Below the pieces are notes generated by a model. That model ran no database searches. It saw only the letters and a list, made by a program, of their open reading frames with translations, and was not told where the DNA came from. A program made the position numbers and the translations under genes. This document shows, one piece after another, positions 34,043 through 42,041 of a stretch of 58,681 nucleotides of DNA. Source of the DNA: JBBDXA01 sp040902585 (GTDB lineage Bacteria; Planctomycetota; Phycisphaerae; Phycisphaerales; Phycisphaeraceae); assembly GCA_040902585.1 (NCBI GenBank), contig JBBDXA010000261.1:1-58681 (forward strand), read 5' to 3'. Each line of letters opens with the position of its first letter. The stretch's first letter is position 1.

Positions 34043-34574
34043 ACCACGCTCTGTTGCCGACGCTCTCGGGCTCGGCACGCTGGCCGACTCCGAGCCGGCC
34101 ATGGACCCGGAGCTGCTGAAGCAGCTCTACCGTTACGCTCACGGCGACTTGGGCGAACGTGCGATGTTTCAGAACCACCACACGTTTAGGAGTGGATGGA
34201 TCAACCTGAATCACCCGGAACCCCTGGCGATCGTTTCGGCGTTCGTCCCTCTCGATGATGAGGACGACATCAGAAAGGCCCGACGTATCGCCCAGAACAA
34301 CCTGAAGGCCCAGGCATGGAATGACATCCTCGGGATTGAATCGCCGCCGATTCGGATCGAAGTAAAGATCCACGGCCGCGAATGGGGATACCGGTTTATC
34401 GCACCGGGCTCAGGGAGGAACGGGTTCGAACTGAAGAACGAGACACTGCCCCCGATTCCCGGCGACGCGGATCGCGCTGAACGCACAGGGGCAACTCCTA
34501 AGACTGACCACACGGGTAAGAGCAACGAAACGCTTGGCCTCGAAGAGGCGATGAAGGAAGCAGGATTGAAATGA
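34017..34574 (+). CDS. hypothetical protein of the replication operon
   Basis: A 185-residue protein whose ATG lies inside the end of the primase/helicase gene (26-base overlap), with GGAG 8 nt upstream. It overlaps the polymerase start by four bases (ATGA). Such double overlaps point to translational coupling and a replication-related role. The sequence is acidic and helical, with PLDDEDDIRKARRIAQNNLK and a beta-rich IRIEVKIHGREWGYRFI. I do not recognise the fold. A single-strand-binding or polymerase accessory protein is possible but unproven. Confidence 0.65.
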   Translation: MTLITDSSEPRSVADALGLGTLADSEPAMDPELLKQLYRYAHGDLGERAMFQNHHTFRSGWINLNHPEPLAIVSAFVPLDDEDDIRKARRIAQNNLKAQAWNDILGIESPPIRIEVKIHGREWGYRFIAPGSGRNGFELKNETLPPIPGDADRAERTGATPKTDHTGKSNETLGLEEAMKEAGLK

Positions 34575-36526
34575 ACGTAATAGTGCTAGACCTTGAAACG
34601 TACTTTGATAAGAACTACAGCCTCAAGAAAATCTCGACCCCGGAATACGTGCACGACGCACGTTTCCATGTTCACGGCCTGGCAGTGCGATATCCGAACG
34701 GCAAAGCCGAGTTTAAGACCGATGTGCCCGGTGCCTTGAAGGAACTTCAGGAGCAGTACGGGCAAGACCTGGAGCAGGCCACCGTGGTTTGCCACAACGC
34801 CGCGTTTGATCTGTACGTGTTAAATCACTGCTACGGGATTCGCCCGAAACAGTTTGTGGACACCATGCTGCTCTCGCACCACGTGCACGGACGCAAGGAG
34901 AACGGCAAAGGGGCCAAAGCTTCACTGGAGGCACTGGCCGAGCGTTATGGCCTCAAGCCGAAGGGAGATCTGGACTTCATGGAGGGAGTCCGGTACCCCG
35001 ATGCGAAGCAACAGGCTGAACTGGCGGACTACGCCACCACGGACGTGGCGATCACGTACCAGTTGCTCGTGAAGTTGCTGCCGCAGGTCACTCGCCTCGA
35101 TGTGGAAGTACCTCTGATGATGCACACGGTGCGGCTCTTCACTGAGCGTGGCGTGCATGTGGATGTGGAAGGCATCCAGCGGATTCGTGACCAGATTCTG
35201 GCGGAGACTCAGGACCTGCTCGCCAGAGCCGGCATCACTGAAGAAACGGCTTCGGGAGACAAGCTTTTCAGCGAACTGTTGGAGCATCGCCTGGCACGAA
35301 CGGGGCGGCACGTCCCGAGGAAGCAAGGTAAGAACGGTCCGATTCCCGCGACGGCCAAGAACGATGAAGCCATGCTGGCTCTGCTGGAGGACGAAGATCC
35401 CCTGGTGCAGGCCTTGGTGAAAGCACGCGTAGCCAAGAAAAGCCAGGACCAGAAACTGAGCAGGCTGAACACACTGGAAGGGATTGCGAACGCCACTGGC
35501 GGTGTGTTACCGATGCAGCTTATTTACTACGGTGCTCACACCGGGCGTTTCTCCGGCCGCGGGTTCAACGTCCAGAACATGGATCGCAGCGGGTACGGAT
35601 TGAAAATCCGGCAGTTGCTGGTGCCGGCACGGGGCAACACGTTTGTGATCGCCGACCTGGCTCAGATTGAGGCAAGAGTCACGGCCTGGTCCGCAGGACA
35701 AACGGACATGCTTGAGGCGTTCGCCCAGGGGCGTGACATTTACTCGGAGTTTGCCACGGAAGTGTTCGGCGAAGAAGTGAGAAAGACGCGTGACGGGGAC
35801 TCGTCTGAATTTGCCCAGTGGCTGACGGCTCGCCGACAGGTCGGCAAGCAGGCTGTACTGGGGCTCGGCTTCGGGATGGGTGCTCTGAAGTTCCGCGACA
35901 CTCTGAAGAGAGACAAGAAGACGGCGGCACTGTTTGAGTCCGGGCAGATCACGGACGCAGACTGCAAGCGAATTGTGGACACTTTCAGAGAGCGGTACAG
36001 TTCGATCAAGACCTACTGGGGGACACTGGAGGAGGCTGCGAATCAAGCTGTCCACGGAGGAGTGTGGGCGGTGAACGGTTCAAGCTTTCAGGTGAAGGGC
36101 AAGTCACTGCACCTGACGCTTCCCTCGGGACGTGATCTTCGATATGCGAATCCGAGGTTCGAGTGGAACTCGAGAACGATCACGTACCTCGATCGCGACG
36201 GCTATGAGGCTGAGTTCTCTCCACCAGGAGATTCACTGGTCTACGGTGAGGGGAAAGATTCAACCGGGCTCTATGGAGGCATCATTGCCGAGAACATCGT
36301 GCAGTCCACCGCCCGCGACATTTTGGCCGAGGCGATATTGGCAATCGAACGAGCAGGTTTCCCGGTGATGTTCCATGTTCACGATGAAGTGATCGTGGAG
36401 GTGCCGAAGGACCAGGCGGAGCAGGCACTGGGGACCGTCACTCGAATCCTCCAGCAAACACCGGCTTGGGCTCACGGGCTGCCCATCGCCTGCGAGGCGA
36501 ACATTGCCGACCGCTACGGCAAGTAG
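34571..36526 (+). CDS. family A DNA polymerase with 3'-5' exonuclease, phage type
   Basis: A 651-residue polymerase, compact like those of phages, with no 5' nuclease domain. The proofreading exonuclease shows D7 and E9 in VLDLETY, D80 in CHNAAFD, and DYATTDVAIT near 158. Polymerase motif A is VIADLAQIEARVTAW (about 357-371), with the invariant Asp and Glu. Motif B is ARRQVGKQAVLGLGFGMG (about 417-434), and motif C is FHVHDEVIVEV (about 601-611), with the second catalytic Asp. All metal-binding residues are present. It starts within the stop of the upstream gene and forms one operon with the primase/helicase, so the element probably copies its own DNA. Confidence 0.92.
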   Translation: MNVIVLDLETYFDKNYSLKKISTPEYVHDARFHVHGLAVRYPNGKAEFKTDVPGALKELQEQYGQDLEQATVVCHNAAFDLYVLNHCYGIRPKQFVDTMLLSHHVHGRKENGKGAKASLEALAERYGLKPKGDLDFMEGVRYPDAKQQAELADYATTDVAITYQLLVKLLPQVTRLDVEVPLMMHTVRLFTERGVHVDVEGIQRIRDQILAETQDLLARAGITEETASGDKLFSELLEHRLARTGRHVPRKQGKNGPIPATAKNDEAMLALLEDEDPLVQALVKARVAKKSQDQKLSRLNTLEGIANATGGVLPMQLIYYGAHTGRFSGRGFNVQNMDRSGYGLKIRQLLVPARGNTFVIADLAQIEARVTAWSAGQTDMLEAFAQGRDIYSEFATEVFGEEVRKTRDGDSSEFAQWLTARRQVGKQAVLGLGFGMGALKFRDTLKRDKKTAALFESGQITDADCKRIVDTFRERYSSIKTYWGTLEEAANQAVHGGVWAVNGSSFQVKGKSLHLTLPSGRDLRYANPRFEWNSRTITYLDRDGYEAEFSPPGDSLVYGEGKDSTGLYGGIIAENIVQSTARDILAEAILAIERAGFPVMFHVHDEVIVEVPKDQAEQALGTVTRILQQTPAWAHGLPIACEANIADRYGK

Positions 36527-36537
36527 TTCAGCGGAGG

Positions 36538-36565
36538 GGCTCCGTCATCGCATGGTGACGGAGCC
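36538..36565 (+). other. strong hairpin after the polymerase gene
   Basis: GGCTCCGTCA pairs perfectly with TGACGGAGCC around an 8-base loop, beginning 11 bases after the stop. There is no T tract, so it may protect the mRNA end or be processed rather than terminate. Confidence 0.6.
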
Positions 36566-36589
36566 TGTCACACCTACAACAGACACATT

Positions 36590-36621
36590 CTAAGAACTCG
36601 CCTGCGAGAAAGACTCAAGAC
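36590..36621 (+). other. third CTAAGAA-stem-AAGAC leader element
   Basis: CTAAGAA is followed by the stem CTCGC/GCGAG and two AAGAC copies. The layout matches the two leader elements at 31704-31726 and 31775-31808. It lies 17 bases before the small zinc-type gene. Confidence 0.45.
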
Positions 36622-36637
36622 ATTCGGAGTATTTGAT

Positions 36638-36829
36638 ATGGAAACGACAAAGGAAGATCAACTCAAGGCTGCCACTTCTTCGGTGCCCCGACGCCCCCGG
36701 CCATCGGGGAAGCGGCTCAAGCTGTCGCAGATGCTCGTCAGCGTCTGCCCGCAATGTGCTCTGAAGAAACAATCGTCCGCAGCTTGCGACACGCCTAAAG
36801 CAGAGGCACCCGAGTCATCCCCTGAGTGA
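36638..36829 (+). CDS. small protein with CxxC motif
   Basis: A 63-residue protein with GGAG 9 nt upstream. The N-terminal half is basic (SSVPRRPRPSGKRLKLSQM), followed by VSVCPQCALKK and one more Cys. The CxxC pair with a basic patch suggests a small metal-binding or nucleic-acid-binding protein of phage type. It sits between the polymerase and ParB-like genes and probably belongs to the same operon. Confidence 0.5.
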   Translation: METTKEDQLKAATSSVPRRPRPSGKRLKLSQMLVSVCPQCALKKQSSAACDTPKAEAPESSPE

Positions 36830-36893
36830 TCAGGTGCGAGATAAGACAGACACCCCTTTAAGAAGCACATGCCCATGAATCGGAATCAAACAG

Positions 36894-37898
36894 ATGAACC
36901 CCACACTTGAATCAACAGAACAGCAAGACACTCCCTGGACCCAGCAGCTCCCCAAGCGACAGACCTTGAAGGTAGATCAGATCTCAGCGGACAGAAGCCT
37001 GCAATGCCGAGAGTACGCTTCTCCAGAACACCTGGAAGAGTACGCCGACGACATGAAACGCGGCTGTCAGTTCCCGCCCGTCACCGTCTTCCACGACGGC
37101 GGCACCTATCGACTGGCAGACGGCTTCCATCGAGTGCAGTCCGCGATCTCCGCCGGGCACACGGAGATCGACGCGGACATCCACGAAGGCGATGCCAGAG
37201 ATGTGATGCTCTTTGCCGCCAGCACCAATTCCAGCCATGGGCTTCGCCGCTCGAACGAAGACAAGCGACGTGCCATCAAGATACTGCTGGTGGACCTGAA
37301 CATGGCGGATCGCTCCGACCGTCACCTTGCCAAGCTGGCGGATGTAGATCACAAAACGGTGGCCAGCGTCAGGCAAGAGCTGGCTTGCTCTGGGGAAATG
37401 GTCAGCCCAGATGAGCGGATCGGAAGCGACGGCCGCAAGTTCACCGTGGAGTCTGAGGACGAAGGCAGGTCGGCGAAAGCCCAGAAGCAGGAGAAGCAGC
37501 AAGCGAACATCGGGCCCGACTACCCGGAGGGCCTGGCCGCAGAGCTGGATTCCTTCGAGTCGCTTGTGGCCGCGGTGAATGACTTAGCGACGGTAGACGA
37601 CTCCCTGCTCGGGTATGGCCACGACCAAGAATCGGTCGCGAAACTCACGGAGTCACTCGAAGATCTGCTCGCTCGCATGCGGTCGGTTGCTAGAGCTGCG
37701 AAAGTGCCAAAGATCGAACGCCAGTGGCTGAGGACCCGCCATCTGCACCGCTACCTTGAAGATCATCACAACCGTTGGCCCTATGAGATCAAGGGGCTGG
37801 CTTACCGCGGTGACGACGGCCTGTGGCACGCCGATGTCATGATCAAGGGCAAGGAACACAAGCTCTGGAATCGCGACAGCTCGAATCAGTGGAACTGA
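36894..37898 (+). CDS. ParB-like protein
   Basis: A 334-residue protein. The ParB/sulfiredoxin-type domain is clear: VDQISADRSLQCREYASPE, then YADDMKRGCQFPPVTVFHDG and YRLADGFHRVQSAISAG. The last holds the GxHR-like motif that in ParB binds and hydrolyses CTP. AASTNSSHGLRRSNEDKRRAI follows, then a helix-turn-helix-like LAKLADVDHKTVASVRQEL near 145-163. A helical region and a basic C-terminal part (RQWLRTRHLHRYLEDHHNR) come last. No ParA gene is next to it, so it may be a regulator or a DNA modifier rather than a partition protein. The start lacks a good ribosome site. Confidence 0.8.
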   Translation: MNPTLESTEQQDTPWTQQLPKRQTLKVDQISADRSLQCREYASPEHLEEYADDMKRGCQFPPVTVFHDGGTYRLADGFHRVQSAISAGHTEIDADIHEGDARDVMLFAASTNSSHGLRRSNEDKRRAIKILLVDLNMADRSDRHLAKLADVDHKTVASVRQELACSGEMVSPDERIGSDGRKFTVESEDEGRSAKAQKQEKQQANIGPDYPEGLAAELDSFESLVAAVNDLATVDDSLLGYGHDQESVAKLTESLEDLLARMRSVARAAKVPKIERQWLRTRHLHRYLEDHHNRWPYEIKGLAYRGDDGLWHADVMIKGKEHKLWNRDSSNQWN

Positions 37899-38093
37899 GT
37901 GCGAGAGCCCGGATCATTGCCAGGCTCTTCTTCGAATCAGTGCCATACAGTTGTCACCGAAGAGAGAATGCGAAACCGTGGCCGATCAAATCTCGCAGAG
38001 TGTGCGTGCTCGGTGGTTCTCATGTATTCGATCCGGCATCATTGACAATACTTGGTTGCTCCGCGGCGTACTGACGATGTGAAAGGAGACCTC

Positions 38094-38414
38094 ATGAGCC
38101 ACCCCAGCGACCCCGTCCAACAAGCCATTGAGAAGCACTTCCCCGGCGGCTTCACCCTCCGTGACGAAGCCAACGCGATCGTGGCCATGGCCTTTCGCAA
38201 CGGTCCCATCGAAGACCTGCACTCGGGCAAGTCATCCGAGCTGCTGAACAACCCCGACCTGAGCCGCATCACGAACGCGGAGATGAAGGTGATCATGCTC
38301 AACGCCTGCCGCAAGGTCGAGGAGCTGCTCAAGAAGAAGGAGACGGATGAAGGGGCGTATTTCCTGGCACTGATGGAGTACGGGCGGCAGTACTGCAGGG
38401 AGTGGGAGCGATGA
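38094..38414 (+). CDS. hypothetical small protein
   Basis: A 106-residue protein started at MSHPSDPVQQ (38094), with GGAG 6 nt upstream. It is helical and rich in charged residues. FTLRDEANAIVAMAFRNGP and ITNAEMKVIMLNACRKVEELL stand out. It has no recognisable family. It ends 7 bases before the convergent membrane-protein gene of the GTPase operon, so it marks the right edge of the replication block. Confidence 0.6.
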   Translation: MSHPSDPVQQAIEKHFPGGFTLRDEANAIVAMAFRNGPIEDLHSGKSSELLNNPDLSRITNAEMKVIMLNACRKVEELLKKKETDEGAYFLALMEYGRQYCREWER

Positions 38415-38421
38415 CCCCGGA

Positions 38422-39516
38422 TCAGTCGTGATTCCTTCGCAGTCGCCGGAGCACCAAGCCTGCCACCAATGCCGCACCAAACAACACCGTCGGCAGTACC
38501 CATCGCCACGAAGACGTGGCCGCAGCCGAACGGAGCTTCCCTGGCTCCTTGACCGCTTCCCTGTCCTCAGCAATGGCCTTCTCGTCAACCTTTCCCGTGC
38601 CCTCTTTGGAGGTCGCCTTCTTCAAGTCCTCCAGTGCCTTGGGAAACCACTCTTTCCAGTCGGATTGCTGTTGCACAGGTACGATCACCGGCGTGGGTGC
38701 AGGAACACTTTGAGGCTCGCTGGGTTCCATGAGCAAGTTCAGTGTAAGCGAGAAGGCGACTGCTGCGAGAGATAACGGAAGCAACCAAAGTAAACGTCGC
38801 CGTCGTGGGCGGGCCGAGGGAACTGGCGTTGGTCGCTCTGAGTTCAGAACCGCCGCGGCGACATCTGGATGGTCTACTCTGACTACATCAGTGCCTACGG
38901 TTGAAGGCTCCGGCGTCATGAGCCGCCTCATGGATGCCGTCACGGTAGTTCCATCATCATGCACCCCGCAGACCCACCGCCAGTCAGGTGGCAGAGAGTC
39001 GCAGACTGATGCAGCGAGCTGGATTGCGTCGGCTCCTGTGAGCTCGAGCCCTTCCTCACGAATGGCACGGGCGATGAGAACAGGATCCACCGGGTGACAC
39101 GCTTCATCGAACTCGAATTCAAGCTGATCGGGTGCCGGCACCGGGCAGGCGTTACGGGCAATCTGGAGCGTTGTCTCGAAAGGAGGTGAGACGAGAAGGG
39201 CTGCCAGGTTCAAGCCACTCGCTTCATCCGACTGAACACCGCCAACGACCATCACGAATCGGCCCGGCCGGCCTCGTCCATCGCGGCCACCATCACCATA
39301 CCTGAAAGCAAATCGCCAGCCCGGAGAGATCGACGCGAACCCACCCACAACCGCATGGGAACTAAGTTGACTGGGATTCTCTGGTCGACTTGCTGCCGCT
39401 GCGTCGTAGTAAAGATGATCCAGAACTCTGCGATCGAGACCCGACGCCCGCCAACTCCAGAACGAGCCGTCAGACGAACACTGGGAGGGATCGTATAATG
39501 CCAGATATACTCGCAT
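38422..39516 (-). CDS. two-helix membrane protein, last gene of the GTPase operon (GAP1-N-like start)
   Basis: A 364-residue protein with GGAG 4 nt upstream. Residues 1-140 (VYLALYDPSQCSSDGSFW, then SGLDRRVLDHLYY and RGRPGRFVMVVGG) resemble the N-terminal domain of GTPase-associated proteins (GAP1 type) found beside bacterial conflict GTPases. That match is by eye only. Membrane helices lie at about 243-262 and 339-356, so both ends should face the cytoplasm and the loop of about 75 residues the outside. It is encoded 9 bases after the upstream GTPase gene, on the same strand, and must be co-transcribed. A likely role is as membrane partner or effector of the GTPases. Confidence 0.6.
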   Translation of the reverse strand: MRVYLALYDPSQCSSDGSFWSWRASGLDRRVLDHLYYDAAAASRPENPSQLSSHAVVGGFASISPGWRFAFRYGDGGRDGRGRPGRFVMVVGGVQSDEASGLNLAALLVSPPFETTLQIARNACPVPAPDQLEFEFDEACHPVDPVLIARAIREEGLELTGADAIQLAASVCDSLPPDWRWVCGVHDDGTTVTASMRRLMTPEPSTVGTDVVRVDHPDVAAAVLNSERPTPVPSARPRRRRLLWLLPLSLAAVAFSLTLNLLMEPSEPQSVPAPTPVIVPVQQQSDWKEWFPKALEDLKKATSKEGTGKVDEKAIAEDREAVKEPGKLRSAAATSSWRWVLPTVLFGAALVAGLVLRRLRRNHD

Positions 39517-39525
39517 GTCACTCCA

Positions 39526-40932
39526 TCAGCGATTCTGATCGCACACAATTGTTACATAAGATGTGTTGTCACGGTCGATCGCATTGGCCTGCTCTCGTGG
39601 TATCCGCATGACGTTTACCCAAGTCTTCCGCTGGCCGGGATAGATACCCGCCTCATGAAGAACAATAGGATTTGTGACGAGTTTTCCATTGACCCGAAGG
39701 TAGACAGTGAATTCTACATTCGTAATTGTCATGCTCGACGTGTTTTCGAGCCAAAGATCATCCTTGATAACGCCCCACGTATACCCCCATTTTGTGGTTA
39801 CGGCGGGGCGAGGTGGTGGCGTCGCCACTGGAGACTCCACTGGGGACCGACCGCATGACTTCGGGAGAAAGAAAGCCCCAGTTGCTATGAGAATGAACAC
39901 TACTATCGCTCCAATTGTTTCTTGAATCTTTGAAGCGGGCGGTTTGCTATCGGCAGAGCCTGCGGGCAGAGGAGCTGACGTCCCATGAATCATCTTCCAG
40001 CTTGCCCTGCGGATGCGATCTGAAGTTGAGCCTGCGGGTAGAGGAGGTGGCATCCCCGGAATTTGGTTTACCTCTTCTTGCAATGCCGGAACCGACTTCC
40101 GTTGCTCATCGAGCTCAGTCCCCACCTCTTTGACCTGCTCAGCCAGCCAGTTGATCAGGTCGTCAAGTCCTTCCGATTGAAAGCCTTCACTTGGTACCCG
40201 CCTGGCGGTCCCATCCGAATCAGTCACCACCGACGTCTCGGCGACCGCAGAAACAGGAAAAACACTCAAGTGATGCGACCGGACATGTGCTCCGAAGACG
40301 TAAGGGAGCATCTCTGCCACCAGTTCCAGCCAACCGCCACGTTCTTCCGCAAGGGTCTCATACAGGTCGGTCTGCGTCAGGACCAGACAGAGCCGCCGTG
40401 GGCTGATGTTCTTGGAGAGATAGTCCATGGCCGACTTGATCGCCGCCTCATTGGCGGTGCGTTGCTCGGCATTGCTTTCCCCGATGAAATCCTTGAGATT
40501 GACCAGGAAGAGAACAATCTCAGCACTCCTGCAGTATTCGGCAAGGGATCGCAGATGACCGGGTAGTGAATCCAGTGAGTTGATCTGCTCGTCACCGAAC
40601 AGGAGTCGCAGATCCTGGCCCGCAGCGTCAATAAGCCGGACGTCACACTCGGCTTCGCCGACGATCTGAAGCTTCCAGTTCAACTCAAACAGTTCACCTG
40701 GGGGCGTGGATGGGGGCCATTCACCCGATTGCAGCGTCTGCCAAACCTTCTCGACGTACTTGAGCGTCTTGACACCTTGCGGATTCAGGAAGATGCCGCG
40801 CGAATCAATCGAACTAAGCCGCTTGGCAAGCGTCGTGGTGAGGACAGTCTTGCCGGCCCCCTCGGTGCCGATGATGGCGACATTGGGAGCGATGGATCGC
40901 GACGCGGCAGAATGATTCTCGACAGAGCCCAT
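39526..40932 (-). CDS. membrane-anchored GTPase with extracytoplasmic beta domain
   Basis: A 468-residue protein. The GTPase has P-loop GTEGAGKT (22-29), DAAGQD (102-107, a switch-II DxxG motif) and LTQTD (185-189) as a G4-like element. Between them lies a SPPGE/ELNWKLQIVGE type insert. It looks like a TRAFAC-related conflict GTPase rather than a dynamin. A disordered stretch (about 280-325) leads to one membrane helix (IGAIVVFILIATGAFFL, about 335-352). The last 95 residues (LWLENTSSMTITNVEFTVYLRVNG) look like a small beta-sandwich outside the membrane. It begins 5 bases after the small dynamin-like gene. The outside domain may sense envelope damage or phage binding; this is inference. Confidence 0.75.
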   Translation of the reverse strand: MGSVENHSAASRSIAPNVAIIGTEGAGKTVLTTTLAKRLSSIDSRGIFLNPQGVKTLKYVEKVWQTLQSGEWPPSTPPGELFELNWKLQIVGEAECDVRLIDAAGQDLRLLFGDEQINSLDSLPGHLRSLAEYCRSAEIVLFLVNLKDFIGESNAEQRTANEAAIKSAMDYLSKNISPRRLCLVLTQTDLYETLAEERGGWLELVAEMLPYVFGAHVRSHHLSVFPVSAVAETSVVTDSDGTARRVPSEGFQSEGLDDLINWLAEQVKEVGTELDEQRKSVPALQEEVNQIPGMPPPLPAGSTSDRIRRASWKMIHGTSAPLPAGSADSKPPASKIQETIGAIVVFILIATGAFFLPKSCGRSPVESPVATPPPRPAVTTKWGYTWGVIKDDLWLENTSSMTITNVEFTVYLRVNGKLVTNPIVLHEAGIYPGQRKTWVNVMRIPREQANAIDRDNTSYVTIVCDQNR

Positions 40933-40937
40933 AGAAG

Positions 40938-42041
40938 TTACTCGATCTCAGTAAGAGCCCCGTTCAATCGGAGCTTCATGGGATTGTGAGGCAGACAGGC
41001 CTTCCACCGGCTCCAACTGTCAGGTCGCCACCATCGGGCCAACCGCTGGCGACGGGAGTCGCGATAATCACACAGCCATGCCCTTAAGTCCGTCGCGAGC
41101 TCAACTACAGCACTCTGGATCGCAACAAGGCGGCCTTTGGACTCAACCAACTCCCGTATCCGTGATTCCAGAAGGGGTACCCCCGCCGATTCGAGTCCTT
41201 CGAGATCGTTTGACTTGCGGGCTCGCAAACCCTGTAATCCCGACACAAAGTGGAACCGAGGAATTCGATTTCCGAAGTGCGAGCAGAAACGTCGCCGGAA
41301 CCGCTCTCTGTCATCCCCTTCCCAGTCCTCGCATCCAGTCACCACGACGTCGTCGCACACTTGTCCAAAGAACGCATTGTGAAAATGCATCTCGCGTTTG
41401 CCGATCCCCTGATCCGCCAGGACGATCCAGAACACCTGCGACACATCGTCGTTCAAGTACTCCTTCAGCGATCTTTCATGGCTGCTCTCGGCGTCGGCTG
41501 ACTGTGCGGCTCCGAAGCCGGGCGTGTCCGCCACAATGAGACCATTGGACAGCAGAGACAGAGGTGCCTCGACCACGACCTTGCGAATTTCGCTGCTTGC
41601 CGCATCTCCTGAGTCGTCAGCAAGTGAGGCGAGGCGTTCGTGTACAGCACCTGAATCAGAGCAGTTCCATGAAGGGCGGGACAGCCGACGACGATAGTGG
41701 GCTGTTACTCGGAGTTCTCCGAACATGAACTCGATTGGAGCAGCGGTGCATGGTCCGTTTCGCCGAGGTGCAAGCTCGGATCCCAGGAGAGCATTAAGGA
41801 GGGTGGACTTGCCGACGTTGGTCATTCCCACCACTGCGACGATGTACCGATCCGCCACGATCTGTAACCGACGATGGAACGACACAAGGGTTCGACCCGC
41901 CTCGTCGAGGATGGAACGAACATCAGCGTCGGTGTGATACCGAGCCGACTCCTGGACAAGCATGAGCATCTCATCCACGATTCTTCCAAGCTCTTGACTT
42001 GCATTGTCAGGCAAGCGAATCTCCGCCCGGTACGGGAACAC
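40938..42041 (-). CDS. small dynamin-like GTPase
   Basis: A 367-residue protein with a GTG start at 42041, overlapping the upstream gene by 35 bases. The P-loop is GMTNVGKST (72-80) and switch II is DTPGFG (172-177). The expected NKxD is not seen; VVVTGCEDW occupies that place. The G domain is preceded by a helical segment (residues 12-65) as in bacterial dynamin-like proteins. The C-terminus is basic and aromatic (RRQRLARWWRPDSWSRWKACL), suited to lipid contact, without a clear membrane helix. Dynamin-like proteins often work as unequal pairs, and the large one is encoded just upstream. This pair may remodel or seal membranes. Confidence 0.75.
   Translation of the reverse strand: MFPYRAEIRLPDNASQELGRIVDEMLMLVQESARYHTDADVRSILDEAGRTLVSFHRRLQIVADRYIVAVVGMTNVGKSTLLNALLGSELAPRRNGPCTAAPIEFMFGELRVTAHYRRRLSRPSWNCSDSGAVHERLASLADDSGDAASSEIRKVVVEAPLSLLSNGLIVADTPGFGAAQSADAESSHERSLKEYLNDDVSQVFWIVLADQGIGKREMHFHNAFFGQVCDDVVVTGCEDWEGDDRERFRRRFCSHFGNRIPRFHFVSGLQGLRARKSNDLEGLESAGVPLLESRIRELVESKGRLVAIQSAVVELATDLRAWLCDYRDSRRQRLARWWRPDSWSRWKACLPHNPMKLRLNGALTEIE

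Noticed and set aside
38042..38075. A TTGACA at 38042 as a third copy of the P1/P2-type promoter.
   Set aside because: TTGACAATACTTGG starts like P2, but no acceptable -10 box lies 16-18 bp downstream.
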